A DNA stretch of 9,536 nucleotides from CAZHJA01 sp964532865 (GCA_964532865.1 CAZHJA010000036.1:1-9536); one strand, 5' to 3'. Positions 1-6,852 are shown, counted from the stretch's first letter. Notes: a model not told the origin generated them from the sequence alone. Numbers and translations: made by a program.

Positions 1-188
1 ATTCCTTGGTTTAAGAATAAATAATTGAATTTTTTTATTTTTAAAAGAAAAAGCAAAGATATTAAGTATTAATAATATTATTTTTAGAAATTTCCTCATA
101 TAGAGCTCTAATTATATATTTCTTTTTTTAAGTATCAACTCTTTTTGATTTTTTTGAGAAAATAATAATTAGGGAAACAGAGAGAATG

Positions 189-208
189 TAGATTGATATA
201 TCAATCTA
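189..208. promoter_or_regulatory. 20-bp perfect palindrome, candidate operator
   Basis: TAGATTGATATATCAATCTA equals its own reverse complement over all 20 bases. Its left half contains ATTGATATA (192-200), and an identical direct copy lies at 211-219, so the site is a palindrome plus an extra half-site 19 bp downstream. It covers the -35 hexamer of the promoter for the following gene. The form suits a dimeric repressor, but no regulator gene is visible nearby and the binding protein is unknown. AT-rich DNA makes short palindromes by chance; 20 perfect bases with a third half-site is less expected. Confidence 0.5.
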
Positions 209-221
209 ATATTGATATACT
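193..221 (+). promoter_or_regulatory. Sigma-70-type promoter of the kinase-like gene, probably leaderless
   Basis: A -35 hexamer TTGATA (193-198; five of six match TTGACA) is separated by exactly 17 bp from a -10 hexamer TATACT (216-221; five of six match TATAAT). The start ATG begins seven bases after the -10 box, where transcription would be expected to begin. There is no purine-rich ribosome binding site in the six bases between. The mRNA is therefore probably leaderless, with the ATG at or within a base or two of its 5' end. Confidence 0.65.
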
Positions 222-227
222 CTTATT

Positions 228-1199
228 ATGGCTTTATCAGAAGTTGAACGTCCACCTATTTCTTTTAACCAATTAGGTATCCGTCCTCCAGAGAATAATT
301 TACGTGAGTTAGATGCACCAGCATTTTATGATTACCTAGGTGCTCTTTTTCAGCTAAGAGAAAGTCTTGTATCTCGTTTGGGAGATCAATCAGAAGACTT
401 AGCAGTTTTTGATGCGACTATATCAAGCGTGTTGATGACTGCTGTTAAATGGAGCGGGCTATCTTGTGTAATGGGAAAAGCGTATTTATTGGGTTTAGTG
501 GATAATCCAGCTGATGTTCTTCCAATCATTGAGCCACGCTTAAGAGCTTACTATGAAAGTTTGAAATTAGGTAATGAAGAAAGGTTGGACAATATTCCTG
601 TCATTGGCGTAGTTGGTAAAATTGCTTCTGGTAAAGGTACTGTGGCTGAGATTTTAGATGAAAATTTTGATGTCATGTCATTTCCTTTTTCTGATAGGTT
701 AAGAGCAATTGCTTTAGCGATGGGTTTTCGCCCTCCTTATACAAGAAAACAATTGCGGTCTATCAATGATATTTATAAACCTGCTTTTGGCAACCAAATC
801 TTTGTGGAATGGACTTTAATTCGAGCAGCGAGAATGACTGAATCACTTCATGTTCCTGAAATAATTGTCACTGATGGGTTTAGAAGTGTAGAAGAAACTG
901 AATATTTCCTTAAGAAACCCAATACGCATTTAGTAGCAATTATCGCAAGCCATAATGTGGAAGAAGATAGAAGAATTCGTTTTGAAAGACAATCGGAACG
1001 TAGAAGAGGAGCAGAAGATTCACAAACTATGGCTGAGTTTATGAAAGACGATGGAGTAGAAAGTATTTGGATTGATCCAGTAATTGAGTTGGCACAAGAA
1101 AAAGGATTGATGATTATAAATGATGGTGACTTAAATAATTTGTCTAGTAATGTGATGTCAACCTTAGCAGGTGTACTCTCTAATATACCCAAAGATTGA
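228..1199 (+). CDS. P-loop nucleotide kinase-like protein (dephospho-CoA kinase / dNMP kinase-like) with unknown N-terminal domain
   Basis: The C-terminal two-thirds (about residues 125-320 of 323) resemble the NMP-kinase fold. They show a phosphate-binding loop GKIASGKGT (130-138), of the GKGT type seen in adenylate kinase, then an FSDRLR segment (154-159) typical of dephospho-CoA kinase-like and dNMP kinase-like proteins. A strand ending in TDGFR (215-219) follows, and then an arginine-rich lid-like stretch (about 248-260). Such enzymes move phosphate from ATP to a nucleotide or nucleotide-like acceptor in the cytosol; the acceptor cannot be read from sequence. Residues 1-120 are soluble, apparently helical and not recognised. 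Such kinases are normally about 180-220 residues, so this is an added domain. An in-frame TGA at 213-215 leaves 228 as the only reasonable start. GC is near 38-40% by hand count, higher than the helicase but similar to tuf. Its end faces rpsJ, so it is separate from that operon. Confidence 0.72.
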   Translation: MALSEVERPPISFNQLGIRPPENNLRELDAPAFYDYLGALFQLRESLVSRLGDQSEDLAVFDATISSVLMTAVKWSGLSCVMGKAYLLGLVDNPADVLPIIEPRLRAYYESLKLGNEERLDNIPVIGVVGKIASGKGTVAEILDENFDVMSFPFSDRLRAIALAMGFRPPYTRKQLRSINDIYKPAFGNQIFVEWTLIRAARMTESLHVPEIIVTDGFRSVEETEYFLKKPNTHLVAIIASHNVEEDRRIRFERQSERRRGAEDSQTMAEFMKDDGVESIWIDPVIELAQEKGLMIINDGDLNNLSSNVMSTLAGVLSNIPKD

Positions 1200-1357
1200 G
1201 GTTTTAACATTATCTACTCGGAATGATTTAATATCTTGTAGAAGTTTTATTAAGCTTGACAAGTCAATTTCTATTTCAATCTTTCTGTTGCGGAATACGT
1301 CAACTAGGGGGAGATAAAGTAGACAGATTTCAAAAGTTAAATATTAAAAGAAAATAA
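1200..1357. other. Convergent intergenic region without a clear terminator
   Basis: This gap separates the 3' ends of the kinase-like gene and rpsJ. It should hold termination signals for both strands, but no GC-rich hairpin with a T-tract is visible. Two weak inverted repeats occur: TTGAC/GTCAA (1256-1267), whose two-base loop is too tight, and a bulged six-pair stem (1287-1304) with no T-run on either side. A run of five G occurs at 1307-1311. No small reading frame with coding character was found. Confidence 0.5.
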
Positions 1358-1666
1358 TTACATCTTTACACTAACCTCAACTCCTGCGGGAAGCTCAAAG
1401 TGCATTAATGAATCTATTGTTTGATTTGTAGGATTTAAAATATCAATTAATCGCTTGTGAATTTTTAAGCCAAAATGTTCTCTTGCATCTTTATGTTTAA
1501 ATGAAGACTTATTAACAACATATACTTCTTTTTTTATAGGAAGCGGTATAGGACCAAGAATTGAAGCGCCTGTCCCGATTGCTGTATCAACAATCTTTTG
1601 ACAGGCTTCGTCAATTAATCTATGATCATACGCCTTTAATCTAATTCTTATTCTTCCTTTTGGCAT
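1358..1666 (-). CDS. rpsJ: 30S ribosomal protein S10 (NusE)
   Basis: This 102-residue protein matches S10 along its whole length. It has the N-terminal strand with RIRIRLKAYDH, the GPIPLPIKKE segment ahead of the extended loop, KDARE, the HKRLIDI helix, and the C-terminal LPAGVEVSVK strand. S10 sits in the head of the small subunit; as NusE it also links RNA polymerase to NusB and NusG in antitermination. The loop reads NKSSFKHKDARE where Escherichia coli has SPHVNKDARD, a variation I associate with CPR S10 proteins. The gene lies 58 bp after tuf on the same strand and is probably co-transcribed with it. No Shine-Dalgarno is present; TACTTT (1678 down to 1673) precedes the ATG by six bases and could be a leaderless -10. 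Ordinarily rplC and the rest of the S10 operon follow, but here the next gene faces the other way. Confidence 0.97.
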   Translation of the reverse strand: MPKGRIRIRLKAYDHRLIDEACQKIVDTAIGTGASILGPIPLPIKKEVYVVNKSSFKHKDAREHFGLKIHKRLIDILNPTNQTIDSLMHFELPAGVEVSVKM

Positions 1667-1697
1667 AATTTAAAAGTACTTAAAAACTACTGTTAAT

Positions 1698-1723
1698 AAA
1701 GCAATGAATATAAATTTTGCTTT
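1698..1723 (-). terminator. Weak hairpin between tuf and rpsJ, possible attenuator
   Basis: AAAGCAA and TTGCTTT form a seven-pair stem around a 12-base loop directly after the tuf stop codon. On the tuf strand it is followed by ATTAACAG, not a U-run, so it would at most pause or partly terminate transcription, or protect the tuf 3' end. On the other strand it is followed by a T-rich run, but no gene is known to read through in that direction. The stem has only two GC pairs, so it is weak. Confidence 0.25.
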
Positions 1724-1724
1724 T

Positions 1725-2909
1725 TTATTTAATTATCTTAGTTACTACCCCTGCTCCTACTGTGCGTCCTCCCTCTCTTATCGCAAACTTTACTCCTTCT
1801 TCCAGAGCAACTGGGTAAATAAGCTTACCTGTTACTTTAACATTATCTCCAGGCATAACCATTTCTACTCCTGAAGGCAATGTAACTTCTCCTGTAACAT
1901 CTGTTGTTCTGATGTAAAACTGTGGGCGGTAGCCTTTAAAAAATGGAGTATGACGTCCACCTTCTTCTTTTTTTAATACATATATTTCTGCCTCAAATTC
2001 AGTATGAGGAGTAATAGAACCTGGTTTTGCAATAACCTGACCTCTTTGAATATCATCTTTTTCAACACCTCTTAAAAGAAGTCCGACATTATCTCCTGCT
2101 CTTGCTTCATCAAGAACCTTTCTAAACATTTCAACTCCAGTGACAACTGTTTTTTTAGTAGCTTTAAGTCCAACAACTTCAATTTCATCATTTACTTTTA
2201 AAACTCCTCTTTCAACTCTACCTGTAACAACAGTTCCTCTTCCCTGAATAGTAAATACGTCTTCAACAGGCATAAGAAATGGTCCATCTATTGCTCTTTC
2301 TGGCACTGGAAAGTATTCATCTATTTTATCCATAAGCTCTTGAATTGATTTTGCAGCTTCTTCATTACCTTCTATAGTTTTTAATGCTGAGCCTCTGATA
2401 ATAGGAATTTCGTCTCCTGGAAACTCATATTTCTTAAGAAGATCTCTAACTTCCATTTCAACTAAATCCAAAAGCTCTTTATCTTGAACCATATCACATT
2501 TATTTAAAAAAACAATTATTCTTGGAACATTAACTTGCTTTGCTAATAAAATGTGTTCTCTTGTTTGGGGCATTGGTCCATCTGGAGCTGAAACAACAAG
2601 GATTGCTCCATCCATCTGGGCAGCTCCTGTTATCATGTTTTTAATATAGTCTGCGTGTCCTGGGGCATCAATATGTGCATAATGCCTTTTTTCTGTTTCA
2701 TATTCTGAATGGTGAAGATTAATGGTTACTCCTCTTGCTTTTTCTTCTGGTGCTTTGTCAATATCTTCATATTTCATTTCTTTTGCCAATCCTTTTTTTG
2801 CCAATACTTGATGTATTGCTGAGGTTAGTGTAGTTTTACCATGGTCTACGTGACCTATGGTTCCAATATTTAAATGTGGTTTATTTCTTTGAAAAACATC
2901 TTTTGCCAT
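1725..2909 (-). CDS. tuf: Elongation factor Tu
   Basis: At 394 residues this is a full-length EF-Tu, the GTPase that brings aminoacyl-tRNA to the ribosomal A site. Domain 1 carries the P-loop GHVDHGKT (19-26), the switch I region ARGVTIN (58-64) with the magnesium-binding threonine, DAPGH (81-85) with the catalytic histidine 85, and NKCD (136-139) for guanine recognition. GSALK follows near the end of domain 1. Domain 2 contains GRGTVVTGRVERG and domain 3 contains GGRHTPFFKGYRPQFY and the usual C-terminal REGGRTVGAGVV. All key residues are present. DAPGH has alanine where E. coli has cysteine, which is common. The start is set by the MAKDVFQRNKPH opening. It precedes rpsJ in the ancestral str-S10 order. 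GC near 37% is higher than in the flanking rightward genes, as expected for a conserved, highly expressed gene. Confidence 0.99.
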   Translation of the reverse strand: MAKDVFQRNKPHLNIGTIGHVDHGKTTLTSAIHQVLAKKGLAKEMKYEDIDKAPEEKARGVTINLHHSEYETEKRHYAHIDAPGHADYIKNMITGAAQMDGAILVVSAPDGPMPQTREHILLAKQVNVPRIIVFLNKCDMVQDKELLDLVEMEVRDLLKKYEFPGDEIPIIRGSALKTIEGNEEAAKSIQELMDKIDEYFPVPERAIDGPFLMPVEDVFTIQGRGTVVTGRVERGVLKVNDEIEVVGLKATKKTVVTGVEMFRKVLDEARAGDNVGLLLRGVEKDDIQRGQVIAKPGSITPHTEFEAEIYVLKKEEGGRHTPFFKGYRPQFYIRTTDVTGEVTLPSGVEMVMPGDNVKVTGKLIYPVALEEGVKFAIREGGRTVGAGVVTKIIK

Positions 2910-2932
2910 GTTAATTAAATTAATTTATAAAA

Positions 2933-2959
2933 CAATAGTATTACTATTAAATACTATTA
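2933..2959. repeat. Three copies of TACTATTA at the tuf promoter/leader
   Basis: TACTATTA occurs directly at 2942-2949 and 2952-2959, ten bp apart (about one helical turn). An inverted copy with one mismatch lies at 2933-2940. Together, AATAGTA-T-TACTATT (2934-2948) is a perfect 7-1-7 inverted repeat. The copies overlap the -10 box and predicted transcription start of tuf. They could be an operator or a leader structure; AT-rich chance cannot be excluded. Confidence 0.4.
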
Positions 2960-2983
2960 TAACTTGAAAGGAAAAAAATGCAA
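2956..2983 (-). promoter_or_regulatory. Candidate tuf promoter
   Basis: Reading leftwards, a perfect -10 hexamer TATAAT lies at 2961 down to 2956. The best -35 candidate, TTGCAT (2983 down to 2978, 16-bp spacer), matches only the first three positions of the consensus. Transcription would start near 2950 and give a leader of about 40 bases. A second option is TAATTT (2922 down to 2917), seven bases before the ATG, which would give a leaderless message. Confidence 0.4.
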
Positions 2984-2995
2984 ATGTAAATACAA

Positions 2996-3027
2996 TTGAT
3001 TTTTTATCTTTATTTAATTATTATAAA
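2996..3027 (+). promoter_or_regulatory. Candidate promoter of the DUF1189-like gene
   Basis: TTGATT (2996-3001) is followed after 17 bp by TATTAT (3019-3024). The overlapping TATAAA (3022-3027) is an alternative -10. Transcription would start between about 3031 and the ATG at 3034, leaving a leader of three bases or none. AGG touches the ATG directly and is too close to act as a ribosome binding site. The region is divergent with the tuf promoter. Confidence 0.45.
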
Positions 3028-3033
3028 TTTAGG

Positions 3034-3876
3034 ATGAAAAAAATCAAGACTTTTTTTCACGTTTTTATAAACAGCATTATTCCTAATGATAAGTATTATC
3101 ATAAAATATTAAGTGTTAAATTTTGTTTTTCATTAAAATATCTAATATCTCTTGTAATAATACTCAACATACTTTTTGTTTCTTTTTATTCAATAAAACT
3201 TAATCCCATATTTATTAGAAGTGTACTTAATAATTTAAATAGCAGCTTAGATAGTTTTACAAAAGAACTTGTAATAACTGTAAATGATAAAAGTCTGAAT
3301 ACCACATATAACCGCCCTTACTTTTTATGGCTTGATGTTATGAATAAAAAAAACCTTCTTATTGTTGTTGATGAAAAAGCAACTCCTGAAAAAATTAAAG
3401 AATATAATTCTTGCCTTCTTGTTACATCAAAAGAGATAATAATGAAAAACAAATTTACAGGTAAAACTTCAACATATTCTTTAGAAAAAGTACAAGATCA
3501 AAAAATTACAAAATCTACAATTTCCGGTATCCAAAAAGTAATAAATACAATTAATGCCTACCTTCCATTGCTTTTTGTGTTAATTGTAGCTCTTGCACTA
3601 ATTATCCTTACATTTACTTCTATTATAATGTTCCTTATTTACTCGCTTGTTTCATCTATAATATTATTTTTCCTCTTTAAATATTTATTTAAAAAAACAC
3701 CTCGTTATAAAAAAATACTTCAAATATCATTTCATGCTATTACTTTGCCTATAATCATTGACTATGTTCTTGTAATGTTTAATGTTGGAAGCAAAATACT
3801 GCCTTTTTCTTTTTTCTTTCTAGTCCTTGTTTTCGTAGGAGCGGGTATTTATGAAGCACAATATCAGAAAAAATAA
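3034..3876 (+). CDS. DUF1189-like polytopic membrane protein
   Basis: The 280-residue protein has about five membrane segments: near 32-53, 175-197, 199-217, 232-250 and 255-273. The first and second are separated by a roughly 120-residue loop (55-174) predicted to lie outside the membrane. The layout and pieces such as FSLKYL near the first segment, NRPYF (93-97) in the loop and HAITLPIIIDY (234-244) resemble DUF1189 proteins as I know them from Firmicutes and CPR genomes; this is recognition by eye. The function of DUF1189 is not established. There is no cleavable signal peptide; residues 1-31 are likely cytoplasmic. It begins the rightward run and ends 27 bp before the helicase gene. I see no catalytic motif, and a role in envelope sensing or assembly would be a guess. 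Confidence 0.68.
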   Translation: MKKIKTFFHVFINSIIPNDKYYHKILSVKFCFSLKYLISLVIILNILFVSFYSIKLNPIFIRSVLNNLNSSLDSFTKELVITVNDKSLNTTYNRPYFLWLDVMNKKNLLIVVDEKATPEKIKEYNSCLLVTSKEIIMKNKFTGKTSTYSLEKVQDQKITKSTISGIQKVINTINAYLPLLFVLIVALALIILTFTSIIMFLIYSLVSSIILFFLFKYLFKKTPRYKKILQISFHAITLPIIIDYVLVMFNVGSKILPFSFFFLVLVFVGAGIYEAQYQKK

Positions 3877-3887
3877 TCCCTAAATTC

Positions 3888-3896
3888 TGCTAAAAT
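3888..3896 (+). promoter_or_regulatory. Extended -10 element before the helicase gene
   Basis: TGCTAAAAT is an extended -10 (TGN before a TAAAAT hexamer with five of six matches). It ends seven bases before the helicase ATG at 3904 and lies in the 27-bp gap after the preceding stop codon. No good -35 is seen at 17 bp, which extended -10 promoters can tolerate. No ribosome binding site is present, so a leaderless transcript is likely, alone or in addition to read-through. Confidence 0.45.
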
Positions 3897-3903
3897 ATCT
3901 TCC

Positions 3904-6840
3904 ATGAACCAAGATAATGGTTTAATTCTTAATGACGAACAAAAAAAAGCAGTAAAAATAGGTAATGGACCCCTGCTGATTATTGCAGGACCAGGAACTG
4001 GAAAAACATTTGTAATTGTAGAAAAAATAAAATATTTAATACAAAAAAAACTTGCCAAACCTGAAAATATACTGGCATTAACTTTTACTGAAAAATCTGC
4101 TAGGGAAATGGAAGAGCGAGTTGATCAAGCAATGCCATATGGATATTTTCAAATGTGGATTTCAACCTTTCATGCATTTGCAGATCAAATATTAAAAGAA
4201 GAGGCAGGAAATATTGGCATTCCCTCTTCATACAAACTTATGAATGAGGCAGAATCATTGCTCTTTTTCCGAAATAACCTTTTTCTTTTTAATTTTAAAT
4301 ATTTCCGTCCCCTTGGAAATCCAAATAAATTTATAAAAAGTATTTTACAGCATTTTTCAAGATTAAAAGATGAAAATATATCACCAAATGAATATATTAC
4401 TTGGATGAAAAAATTTAAGAAAAGGAAAAATATAGAAAGGCAAGAAAAAGAAAAATATGAAGAATTGGCTCTTTCTTACAAAGAATATCAAAAACTAAAA
4501 ATTAGGAAAAGTGTATTTGATTTTTCAGATTTAGTTTTTTACCTTGCTCGCCTTTTTAAAAAGCGCCCTCATATATTAAAAAAGTACAAACAACAATTTA
4601 AATATGTACTTGTTGATGAATTTCAAGATACAAATATTGCACAATACGAATTACTAAAACTTATCTGTCCAAATAAAAAGAATCCAAATCTAACAGTTGT
4701 CGGAGATGATTCACAAGCTATATATAAATTCAGAGGCGCTTCTGTTTCAAATATCTTAAGTTTTATGAAAGATTATAACAAAACCAAGCTAATTACTCTT
4801 AAAGTAAATTATAGATCAAATCAAAACATATTAGATCATGCATACAAATTAATCAAACATAATAACCCAGATACATTAGAATCAAAGCTTAAAATTTCAA
4901 AAAATTTAATTTCAAAAAAGGGGGGGAATAAACAAGCAGTATATTTTATGCCTTTTGAAAGTGCTGAAGAAGAAGCTGACTTTACTGCCATAAAAATAAA
5001 AAAACTTGCAAAAACTTATAAATACTCAGACTTTGCAATTTTAGTAAGAGCAAATAATCATTCATATCCATTTACACGTTCACTTATACGCCATGGAATA
5101 CCATTTCAACTCTTAGGTCCTGGAATGCTTTTTAAAAAACCCGAAGTAAAAGATCTTATTGCTTATTTAAAAATTCTTTGTAATCTTGAAGACTCTTCAT
5201 GTCTTTACAAAGTCTTGCTTATGGATATCTTTGCTATAGATATTAAAGATATTACTATGATGCTTTTATTTTCAAAAAAGACTAGTCAATCTTTATTTCA
5301 AGCTATCGAAATATATCTTTCGTTTCACGATAAAAACATATATAAAAAAGAGTATGAAATATTTAAAACATACCTTCCAATTATTTCAGACATCTCAATA
5401 GAAAAACTTACATTAATTTATAAGATGATAATAAAACATTTATCATTAATAAAAAAAGAAACTGCTGGACAAATTCTTTATTATTTTCTTGAAGATACAG
5501 GACTCTTGCAAAAGCTTGGGACATATGAAAATGAAAAACAGGAAAGAATTGTACTAAACATTTCAAGGTTCTTTGATAAATTAAAAACATATGAGATTGA
5601 GCATGAAGACGCTTCGGTTTTTGCACTTGTTGAATATATTGACATGAGCATGGAGCTTGGTGAGTCTCCAACATCAGCCCAAATTGACGCAACAAAATCA
5701 AATGCAGTTAATATATTAACTGTACACTCATCTAAAGGACTAGAATTTCCTGTAATATTTCTTGTAAACCTTATTCAGGGACGTTTTCCTGTATATGAAA
5801 GAAAACTAGCAATACAAATACCTGATGTTCTTATTAAAGAAATTTTGCCTAAGGGAAATTATCATGAACAAGAAGAAAGAAGGCTCTTTTATGTAGGGCT
5901 AGCAAGAGCAAAGGATAAGGTATATTTAACTGCCTCAAAATATTATAAAGAAGGTAAAAGAGCAAGAAAAATATCTTCATTTGTTATTGAAACATTAGGA
6001 AAAGATATTGTTGAAAAAAAACTACTTATAAAAAAAGAGGGGAAATCACAACTTTCAATATTTGATTATAAAAAAGCTAAAGAGCCTATTATAGAAAAAG
6101 CTGTAAAATTTTATTCATTTTCATACTCTCAACTTGAATCTTACCGCATCTGTCCTCTTCAATATAAATATCAATATATCTTAAAAATTCCAATTCTCCC
6201 AACTTCTCCATCATCATTTGGAATATCAATTCATAAGGCTCTTTATATATTCTATAAAAAGTATATGGAAAACATTAATATTACAAAAAAGAGTCTTATT
6301 GATTTCTACAACAAAAGTTGGAAACCTATAGGTTATACATCAAAACTACATAGAGAAAAAATGAAGACACAAGGAAAATATATGCTTTTAAATTATTACA
6401 AAACTTATCATGACAAAAATATTAAAATAATTGAGCTTGAAAAATTATTTAAAATTAAAATATCCAATGATATTTTCATAACTGGAAAAATTGATAGAGT
6501 AAATAAAACAACAAAGAATGGAATTGAAATTGTTGATTATAAAACAGGAAAAGAAAAAAAAGAGAAAGAAATTAAAAAAGATATGCAGTTATCTCTTTAT
6601 GCGTTAGCGGCAAGCAACAAAGGACTATTTAATAAAAAATTGGATAATATCACGCTTACTTTTTATTTCCTTAATTCAAATAAAAAAATAAGCTTAAAAA
6701 GAACAGAAAAAGATATAAAAAAGCTAAAACAAGATATTAGCAAAATTGTATCTGAAATAAGAAAAAATGAATTCCTGCCAAATGTTAGTCCATTATGTGA
6801 CTTTTGCCCATATCGTATTATCTGCTCTGCCTTGCGATAA
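3904..6840 (+). CDS. UvrD/Rep superfamily 1 helicase fused to a RecB/AddB-type PD-(D/E)XK nuclease with Fe-S cluster
   Basis: The 978-residue protein has a full UvrD/PcrA-type helicase: LNDEQKKAV (9-17), Walker A GPGTGKT (29-35), motif Ia LTFTEKSA (59-66), ISTFHAF (86-92), motif II VDEFQD (237-242), motif III VVGDDSQAIYKFRGA (265-279), motif IV NYRSN (302-306), motif V VHSSKGLEFP (607-616) and motif VI RRLFYVGLARAKD (659-671). From about 735 it continues into a RecB-family nuclease with H777, D864 in GKIDRV, the D878-x-K880 pair in VDYKTG, and Q895/Y899. C750 with C965, C968 and C974 (CX2CX5C) form the iron-staple pattern of AddB and AdnA/AdnB. Such proteins unwind and resect double-strand breaks ahead of RecA. 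Here both activities are in one chain, closest in layout to AdnA; a partner subunit may be encoded elsewhere. A run of six A and seven G crosses codons 337-341. Confidence 0.95.
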   Translation: MNQDNGLILNDEQKKAVKIGNGPLLIIAGPGTGKTFVIVEKIKYLIQKKLAKPENILALTFTEKSAREMEERVDQAMPYGYFQMWISTFHAFADQILKEEAGNIGIPSSYKLMNEAESLLFFRNNLFLFNFKYFRPLGNPNKFIKSILQHFSRLKDENISPNEYITWMKKFKKRKNIERQEKEKYEELALSYKEYQKLKIRKSVFDFSDLVFYLARLFKKRPHILKKYKQQFKYVLVDEFQDTNIAQYELLKLICPNKKNPNLTVVGDDSQAIYKFRGASVSNILSFMKDYNKTKLITLKVNYRSNQNILDHAYKLIKHNNPDTLESKLKISKNLISKKGGNKQAVYFMPFESAEEEADFTAIKIKKLAKTYKYSDFAILVRANNHSYPFTRSLIRHGIPFQLLGPGMLFKKPEVKDLIAYLKILCNLEDSSCLYKVLLMDIFAIDIKDITMMLLFSKKTSQSLFQAIEIYLSFHDKNIYKKEYEIFKTYLPIISDISIEKLTLIYKMIIKHLSLIKKETAGQILYYFLEDTGLLQKLGTYENEKQERIVLNISRFFDKLKTYEIEHEDASVFALVEYIDMSMELGESPTSAQIDATKSNAVNILTVHSSKGLEFPVIFLVNLIQGRFPVYERKLAIQIPDVLIKEILPKGNYHEQEERRLFYVGLARAKDKVYLTASKYYKEGKRARKISSFVIETLGKDIVEKKLLIKKEGKSQLSIFDYKKAKEPIIEKAVKFYSFSYSQLESYRICPLQYKYQYILKIPILPTSPSSFGISIHKALYIFYKKYMENINITKKSLIDFYNKSWKPIGYTSKLHREKMKTQGKYMLLNYYKTYHDKNIKIIELEKLFKIKISNDIFITGKIDRVNKTTKNGIEIVDYKTGKEKKEKEIKKDMQLSLYALAASNKGLFNKKLDNITLTFYFLNSNKKISLKRTEKDIKKLKQDISKIVSEIRKNEFLPNVSPLCDFCPYRIICSALR
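4893..4926 (+). repeat. Duplicated AATTTCAAAAAA and A6-G7 tract inside the helicase gene
   Basis: AATTTCAAAAAA occurs at 4893-4904 and again at 4908-4919, a 15-bp in-frame period (ISKNL/ISKK in the protein). The second copy runs into seven consecutive G (4920-4926). In the reading frame the bases are A AAA AAG GGG GGG, which contains the dnaX-type heptamer A AAA AAG. The frame is open as given; gain of one G gives a stop at 4929-4931 and loss of one G gives a stop at 4991-4993. Either would remove motifs V-VI and the nuclease. Confidence 0.85.
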
Positions 6841-6846
6841 ATAAGG

Positions 6847-6852
6847 TATAAT
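6847..6852 (+). promoter_or_regulatory. Consensus -10 box before the family-2 glycosyltransferase gene
   Basis: A perfect TATAAT lies in the 19-bp gap between the helicase stop and the glycosyltransferase ATG, ending seven bases before that ATG. No matching -35 is seen at 16-18 bp. The AAGG at 6843-6846 is about 13 bases from the start, too far for a normal ribosome binding site. A leaderless transcript is likely, in addition to possible read-through from the helicase gene. Confidence 0.45.

Noticed and set aside
1..30. Possible 3' end of an upstream gene (seven codons then TAA at 22-24)
   Set aside because: Too short to tell coding from chance.
71..110. Short palindromes AATAATATTATT (71-82) and TAGAGCTCTA (101-110)
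   Set aside because: Both are short, one is pure A/T, and neither is placed relative to a promoter or gene; expected by chance in such DNA.
848..1210. 120-codon minus-strand open frame inside the kinase-like gene
   Set aside because: It lies almost entirely opposite a better supported gene, has no recognisable motif or promoter, and its product has the low-complexity look of antisense translation.
1256..1304. Inverted repeats in the convergent gap as terminators
   Set aside because: The first has a two-base loop, the second a bulged six-pair stem, and neither is followed by a T-run on either strand.
4578..4584. Another in-frame A AAA AAG heptamer in the helicase gene
   Set aside because: Lys-Lys codon pairs make this heptamer common in AT-rich genes. 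Without an early stop in the -1 frame plus a G-run it is not evidence of programmed frameshifting, and it shows that the heptamer at 4914-4920 alone is weak evidence.
5408..5701. 97-codon minus-strand open frame opposite the helicase gene
   Set aside because: The opposite strand encodes a clearly conserved helicase; no motif or start signal supports the antisense frame. The same holds for the short minus frames at 3864-4058 and 7449-7685.
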